From: Saccharothrix sp. ALI-22-I
Lineage (GTDB): Bacteria > Actinomycetota > Actinomycetes > Mycobacteriales > Pseudonocardiaceae
DNA length: 64,000 nucleotides
Direction: 5' to 3'
Assembly (NCBI RefSeq): GCF_001984175.1
Contig: NZ_MTQP01000048.1
Span: 1 to 64,000, forward strand
Shown here: piece by piece, positions 59,919 through 64,000 of the stretch
Numbering within the stretch: the first letter of the stretch is position 1
Layout: every line of letters starts with the position of its first letter
Program-made: the position numbers and the translations under genes
The notes under the pieces: model-generated
What the model saw: only the letters and a program-made list of their open reading frames with translations
Databases searched by the model: none
Told to the model about the DNA's origin: nothing

Positions 59919-60146
59919 TCAAACACCGGGATCGGGTGGCAGCCGCACGGTGCGGTCCACCTCCACGCGCGAGACGCCGGGCACGGCACCGAGCAGGTCG
60001 CCCACCCCCGGAGCGACCGACCCGGTCACCATGCCCAGCGTCTCCAGCACGTCGTCCACCACCATCCCGGCGTCACGCAACGCGGACACCACGGTGGGCA
60101 GATCGGCCAGGTTGTCGTCGGCTACCGAGACCACGACCTTGTCCAC
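59919..60146 (-). CDS. Small I9-like protease propeptide/inhibitor
   Basis: GTG 60146 follows CGGAGG. The 75-residue protein DKVVVSVADDNLADLPTVV-x-ALRDAGMVVDDVLETLGMVTGSVAP continues to VPGVSRVEVDRTVRLPP. This has the beta-alpha-beta-beta-alpha-beta pattern and the VxxVExD-like C-terminal strand of the Inhibitor_I9 (subtilisin propeptide) fold. It has no signal peptide. It lies 35 bp after the subtilase gene on the same strand, so it may inhibit or assist folding of that enzyme. Confidence 0.7.
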   Translation of the reverse strand: MDKVVVSVADDNLADLPTVVSALRDAGMVVDDVLETLGMVTGSVAPGVGDLLGAVPGVSRVEVDRTVRLPPDPGV

Positions 60147-60181
60147 GGCGCCTCCGTCAGTGATCCGGCTCCTCAGGGCAT

Positions 60182-61381
60182 CTAGGGAGCTTGCACCAAT
60201 CCTGCACCCACATCCGTGGAAGGCAAGCCCAGCCGACGAGCAGTCTGCGACAACCTCGCCCACAGCTCCCACCCGCGCGCGCCGTACTTCTCCGCGACGA
60301 GCGCCGCGACGCCCGCGACGTGCGGTGTCGCCATGCTGGTGCCCTGGATGCGCTTGTGCATGCCCAGGCTGCCGTCCTCCTTGTTCCAGCTGGAGTAGAT
60401 GTCCACGCCCGGCCCGACGAGGTCGACCTGGCCGACGGTGTCCACCGTCCCGCAGGAGAAGAACGCGATCGCGCGCTGCACGTCGATCGCGCCGACGGAG
60501 AGGATCGACGGGCAGTTGGCCGGGTGGCCGACCGGCGCGATCGTGCCCGGCCGGTTGCTCTCGTTGCCCGCCGCCGCGATGATCAACGTGCCCTTGGCCA
60601 TCGCGCGCATCGCGGCCTGCTCGAAGATCTGCGAGTGCGGCGTGCCCGGTCGCACGGCGGCGCCCAGCGACATCGAGATGACCGCGCAGCCGTTGGCCAT
60701 GGCCCACTCGATACCGGCCAGGATGCCGCTGTCGGTGCCGCTGCCCTTGTTGGACAGCACCTTGCCCGCGTAGATCTCGGCCTCGTAGGCGACGCCGTAG
60801 CCGGGGACCTTGCCCTGCTGGCGCGGGCCGGCGGCGGAGCCGATGCAGTGCGTGCCGTGGCCGTGCGCGTCGTCCACCGTCTCACCGGTGATGAACGACT
60901 GCGTCATCACGACGCGGCCCGCGAAGTCCGGGTGCGCGACGGTGAAACCGGTGTCCAGCACGGCGATGCGCACGCCCTTGCCGGTGGCCGAGCTGAGGTT
61001 CGCGCCCACGGCCTGGAGTCCCCAGGTGAACACGGACTCGTCCACGGCGGGGGCCGCGGCCTGATCGGTGCCGGCCTCAGGCGGAGCGGAGATGGCGTGC
61101 ACGACCCGTTCGGCCTCGACCACGGAGATCGGGCCCGGCGCCTCGGCCGCCCGGGTCAGCTGCGAGACCTGGTCCGGCGTCGCGTCGACCACCGCGATGC
61201 CCAGGTCCTGGAAGATCAGGCCATCGGCCGCGGCGAGCTCTTCGCTGCTGGCGTTGTCCGCGGTGCTGGCGGCGGAGATCCCGGCGACCCGGTTCATCTC
61301 CCGCGCGCCGGCCGCGACCGACTTGTCTTCGAGGAGCACCAGGTAGCGGCCGGTGGTCTCGGCACCCGTTGGTTGTGACAT
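60182..61381 (-). CDS. Subtilisin-family (S8) serine protease without classical signal
   Basis: The 399-residue protein has an N-terminal region of about 130 residues with I9-like strands (GRYLVLLEDK, PISVVEAERVVHAIS). The peptidase domain then has IAVLDTGF (Asp), HGHGTHCIGS (His), AAGNESN (oxyanion Asn) and GTSMATPHVAGVAA (Ser). No signal peptide is visible, so it is either intracellular or secreted by another route. The start is ATG 61381, preceded by AAGGGGA. The small I9-like gene follows. Confidence 0.92.
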   Translation of the reverse strand: MSQPTGAETTGRYLVLLEDKSVAAGAREMNRVAGISAASTADNASSEELAAADGLIFQDLGIAVVDATPDQVSQLTRAAEAPGPISVVEAERVVHAISAPPEAGTDQAAAPAVDESVFTWGLQAVGANLSSATGKGVRIAVLDTGFTVAHPDFAGRVVMTQSFITGETVDDAHGHGTHCIGSAAGPRQQGKVPGYGVAYEAEIYAGKVLSNKGSGTDSGILAGIEWAMANGCAVISMSLGAAVRPGTPHSQIFEQAAMRAMAKGTLIIAAAGNESNRPGTIAPVGHPANCPSILSVGAIDVQRAIAFFSCGTVDTVGQVDLVGPGVDIYSSWNKEDGSLGMHKRIQGTSMATPHVAGVAALVAEKYGARGWELWARLSQTARRLGLPSTDVGAGLVQAP

Positions 61382-61521
61382 GACGATCCCCTTCGGGGTT
61401 TGGAACGGCAGTCAGGTGTAACGCCGGATCACGCTTGCACTCAATCGCCCATACGAGTCGGCCTGGCCCAAGCGTGGTTCGTATGCCCTACTGGAGGCCC
61501 CGATCGGCGCAGAGATACAGG

Positions 61522-62706
61522 TCAGGCCGCCGCCGGCGCGGTACCAGGCTTTCGGGTGAACTTTCTGGCCAAGGGCTCCACCACGCGTGCCGCGACCGGC
61601 CCCAGCACCGCCATCAGCAGCACGTACGCCGTGGCCAGCGCCGCCAACCGCCCGTCCACCGCGCCGGACGCCACCGTGAGCGACGCGATCACGATGGAGA
61701 ACTCGCCCCGCGCCACCAACGCCGCGCCCGCCCGCGCCCGGCCCATCCGCCCGACGCCCTGCCGCCGTGCGGCCCACCACCCGGTCGCGACCTTCGTCAA
61801 CGTCGTGACCACGGCCAGCGCCACCGCCAACGCCAGCACCGGCGGGATCGACGCCGGGTCCGTGTTCAGTCCGAACACCACGAAGAACATCGCCGCGAAC
61901 AGGTCCCGCAGCGGCTCCAGCATCCGGGTGGCGTTCTCCGCCGTCGACCCGGAGATCGCGATGCCCAGCAGGAACGCGCCGACCGCCGCCGACACCTGCA
62001 ACTGCGACGCCACGCCCGCGACCAGCAGCGCCGCGCCGAGCACCTTGAGCAGGAACACCTCGGGTTCGGGGCTGTCCACCAGTGCCGACACGTACCGGCC
62101 GAATTTGAGTGCGATGATCAACACCACGGTGATGGCGGCGAGCGAGATGCCCACCGCGCTCAGCCCGCCGAGGAAGCTCACGCCCGCCAGCACGGCGGTC
62201 AGGATCGGCAGGTAGACCGCCATCGCCAGGTCCTCGAACACCAGGATGGACAGCACCACCGGCGTTTCCCGGTTACCCAGCCGGCCCAGATCGCCGAGCA
62301 CCTTCGCGATGATCCCGGACGACGAGATGTAGGTGACGCCGCCCATCGCCAGCGCACCGACCGCGCCCCAGCCCAGGATCAGCGCGGCGATCACGCCCGG
62401 CGTCGCGTTCAGCACGATGTCCACCACACCGGCCGTCCACGACCGCTTCAGCCCCGTCACCAACTCGGCGGCCGAGTACTCCAGGCCGAGCAGGAGCAGC
62501 AGCAGGATCACGCCGATCTCGCTGGAGATGTGGGTGAAGTCCTCGATGCCGTGCAACGGCACCAGGCCGCCCTGCCCGAAGGCCAGACCGCCGATCAGGT
62601 AGAGCGGGATCGGGGAGATGCCGATCCGCCACGCCATCTTGCCGAGCAGGCCCAGCCCGAAGAAGACCGCGCCCAATTGGATGAGTGCGATTGCGGTGCT
62701 CTCCAA
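61522..62706 (-). CDS. CPA2-family cation:proton antiporter (KhtU/KefB type)
   Basis: The 394-residue protein has about 12 TM segments. It shows GLGLLGKMAWRIGISPIPLYLIGGLAFG, GVILLLLLLGLEYS, GGVTYISSSGIIAKVLGD and VFEDLAMAVYLPIL (transport-core Asp), the pattern of Kef/GerN antiporters. A C-terminal RARAGAALVARGEFSIVIASL is also typical. It should exchange K+ or Na+ for H+. It starts 5 bp after the TrkA_C-like regulator, as in the KhtTU system. Confidence 0.93.
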   Translation of the reverse strand: MESTAIALIQLGAVFFGLGLLGKMAWRIGISPIPLYLIGGLAFGQGGLVPLHGIEDFTHISSEIGVILLLLLLGLEYSAAELVTGLKRSWTAGVVDIVLNATPGVIAALILGWGAVGALAMGGVTYISSSGIIAKVLGDLGRLGNRETPVVLSILVFEDLAMAVYLPILTAVLAGVSFLGGLSAVGISLAAITVVLIIALKFGRYVSALVDSPEPEVFLLKVLGAALLVAGVASQLQVSAAVGAFLLGIAISGSTAENATRMLEPLRDLFAAMFFVVFGLNTDPASIPPVLALAVALAVVTTLTKVATGWWAARRQGVGRMGRARAGAALVARGEFSIVIASLTVASGAVDGRLAALATAYVLLMAVLGPVAARVVEPLARKFTRKPGTAPAAA

Positions 62707-62711
62707 GGGTT

Positions 62712-63206
62712 TCAGCCACCGCCCAGCAGTTCGGCCGCTGCGGCGAGACCGTCCGCGGTGCCGACCACGACGACCAGGTCACCGCCCGCGAACACGAAGT
62801 CCGGACGCGGCGACGGGTGCACCGCGCCGGCGCGCACGACGGCCACGATGGACGCGCCGGTGCGGGTGCGCAGCTCGGTCTCGGCCAACGCGTGGCCGTC
62901 GAACCGGGAACCGGGCACGATCGGGAACTGCTTGGTCGAGATGCCCTCGACGTCGCGGTGCTGCTCCTGCAACTGCGCCACCAGGTTGGGCGCGCCGAGC
63001 AGCCCGGCGAGGGTGCTCGCCTCCGCGGGCGTCAGCGCTATCGACGCCATGCAGTCGTCGGGGTCGTCGAGGCTCGACACGATCAGCTCGAACTTGCCGT
63101 CCCGGTGCGTGATCACCCCGATCCGACGGCCTGCGCGGATCATGAAGTCCTGACGGGTGCCGATCCCCGGTAGCGGCGTCACCTCGACGTTCACCCGTTC
63201 GATCAT
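62712..63206 (-). CDS. TrkA_C-domain regulatory subunit (KhtT-like)
   Basis: The 164-residue protein opens with IERVNVEVTPLPGIGTRQDFMIRAGRRIGVITHRDGKFELI, the KhtT-type start. A TrkA_C domain follows (SRFDGHALAETELRTRTGASIVAVVRAGAVHPSPRPDFVFAGGDLVVVVG). It should gate the antiporter encoded next, perhaps through nucleotide or pH sensing. ATG 63206 lies only 9 bp from the divergent DUF1015 ATG. Confidence 0.92.
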   Translation of the reverse strand: MIERVNVEVTPLPGIGTRQDFMIRAGRRIGVITHRDGKFELIVSSLDDPDDCMASIALTPAEASTLAGLLGAPNLVAQLQEQHRDVEGISTKQFPIVPGSRFDGHALAETELRTRTGASIVAVVRAGAVHPSPRPDFVFAGGDLVVVVGTADGLAAAAELLGGG

Positions 63207-63215
63207 AATCGCGTG

Positions 63216-64000
63216 ATGGGACGGGTACGGGCGATAAGCCGGGGCTGGGTCGTCCGCGACCGCGTGCCCGGACCGGACGTGGACGAGTTCGCCGAACCGG
63301 AGCGGATCGTCGCCGCCCTGGCCCGCGCCCGTCCCGGCACGCTGCTCGCCGTGCAGCACCCGCACCGCACGCCCACCGCGCTCGCCGCCGGTTCCAGCCT
63401 CCTCGACGCCCTGCCGCACGCCCGCGCCGAACTCGCCCACCTGCGCCGCAACGCCTACCGCGAGGTGCGGGACGTCGTCGCGCCGTACCGCGTGGACGGC
63501 CCGGACGGCACCGCGTACGGCTTGCTGTGCATGGTCGACCCGGCGGCCGTCGGGCACACCGAGGACGTCTACCCCGACGTGGTCGCCGAGCGCGCCCGCG
63601 TCCTGTCCGGCCTCGGCTGCGTGACCAGCGCGGCGATGCTGGTGCCGGTCGCACGCGAGGTCCGGCTGACCCGGCTGGTGGCGGAGGTGGACGACGAGCC
63701 CGCCGTGTCCGTGGTCGATCCAGGCGGGCGACGGCACTGGTTGTGGCTGGTCGGGCCTGGTGAACGCCAGGACGCCCTGTTGGCCGCGGCCGGCGAGCAC
63801 CCGTTGATGGTCGCCGACGGCAACCACCGGGTAGCCGCGTCGGCCGGGCTGTCCGGACTGTTGGCGCTGGTCACAGCCGGTCCGGACGTGCGGATCGGAC
63901 CGATTCACCGAGCCGTGGTCGGCACCGGCCTGTCGTTGGCGGACCTGACCGTCGCGTGGCGCGGCGTCGGCCTGACGGTCACCCCGGTCGACGTCGCGAC
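63216..64000 (+). CDS. DUF1015 family protein, 3' end outside window
   Basis: From ATG 63216 (or GTG 63213) the frame is open to the window end. It starts GRVRAISRGWVVRDRVPGPDV and contains VADGNHRVAAS, the conserved DUF1015 signature, plus REVRDVVAPYRVDG and EDVYPDVVAERARVL. DUF1015 proteins are about 400 residues and linked to serine/chromosome-maintenance regions in some bacteria; their biochemical role is uncertain. A CATAAT hexamer ends 6 bp before the ATG, which would suit a leaderless transcript. Confidence 0.85.
   Translation, partial: MGRVRAISRGWVVRDRVPGPDVDEFAEPERIVAALARARPGTLLAVQHPHRTPTALAAGSSLLDALPHARAELAHLRRNAYREVRDVVAPYRVDGPDGTAYGLLCMVDPAAVGHTEDVYPDVVAERARVLSGLGCVTSAAMLVPVAREVRLTRLVAEVDDEPAVSVVDPGGRRHWLWLVGPGERQDALLAAAGEHPLMVADGNHRVAASAGLSGLLALVTAGPDVRIGPIHRAVVGTGLSLADLTVAWRGVGLTVTPVDVA

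Noticed and set aside
1-64000. CRISPR array, tRNA or rRNA genes
   Set aside because: No regularly spaced repeats, no cloverleaf with a CCA-end context and no rRNA-like conserved blocks were seen while reading both strands.

Overview
The window is a 64-kb stretch of very GC-rich actinobacterial chromosome. GTG starts are frequent, Shine-Dalgarno sites are of the AGGAGG type, and gene density is high on both strands. SecA2, a Spo0M-like protein, DUF3040, a PopR/ClgR-type Clp regulator, an LCP cell-wall ligase and a Pseudonocardiaceae-style gene set point to a mycelial actinomycete. My best inference is Pseudonocardiales (Saccharothrix/Lentzea/Actinosynnema-like), but I could not run a search. 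I see no tRNA, rRNA, CRISPR array or prophage, and no large antibiotic cluster.

Layout. 1-9 kb: the end of an NHEJ LigD polymerase gene, a kinase-like protein, a secreted GH81 beta-1,3-glucanase behind a LacI-type palindrome, a DUF6319-like protein, an unlisted cysteine-rich micropeptide with a structured leader, a lipoprotein hydrolase without its serine, a DMT exporter and a two-TM SLATT-like protein. 9-16 kb: ATP-dependent ligase (LigC type), RibD-like reductase, ZapE, DUF3040, an ABC-F ATPase, heme A synthase, histidine phosphatase and ceramidase-like protein. 16-25 kb: DUF2252, ornithine aminotransferase, PPK2, lactonase, SGNH hydrolase, an overlapping HipA-like kinase/DUF3037 pair and an LCP protein with a strong terminator. 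25-34 kb: a 3-hydroxybutyrate (3HB) dehydrogenase - MFS - PucR regulator set split by a TnpB-only IS605-family element, an LRR protein and two secreted ester hydrolases, one a PHB-depolymerase-type enzyme.

34-55 kb: SecA2, an orphan membrane protein, a single-chain biotin carboxylase, Spo0M with an in-frame stop before its family tail, a TetR regulator and an acyl-CoA dehydrogenase. An uncharacterised three-gene membrane operon follows (anchored binding protein, binding protein-VWA lipoprotein, membrane protein), then a TetR/DinB pair and a MaoC-FabG pair with two more oxidoreductases. Four copies of CTAAGC-N4-GCTTAG or a close variant tie the carboxylase, TetR, acyl-CoA dehydrogenase and FabG/MaoC genes into one probable acyl-CoA regulon.

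55-64 kb: a clpP pair in which one subunit has lost its catalytic serine, next to a PopR-like regulator with a CGC-N5-GCG palindrome; VOC and DUF1801 proteins; a TM-helix channel; a subtilase followed by a small I9-inhibitor-like protein; a KhtTU-like antiporter pair; and the start of a DUF1015 gene.

Two intergenic repeat families stand out. One is a two-hairpin element of about 62 bp (4760 and 44952). The other is a terminator-like cassette of about 62 bp present three times (31445, 50510, 58822), each time downstream of a gene in the matching orientation.
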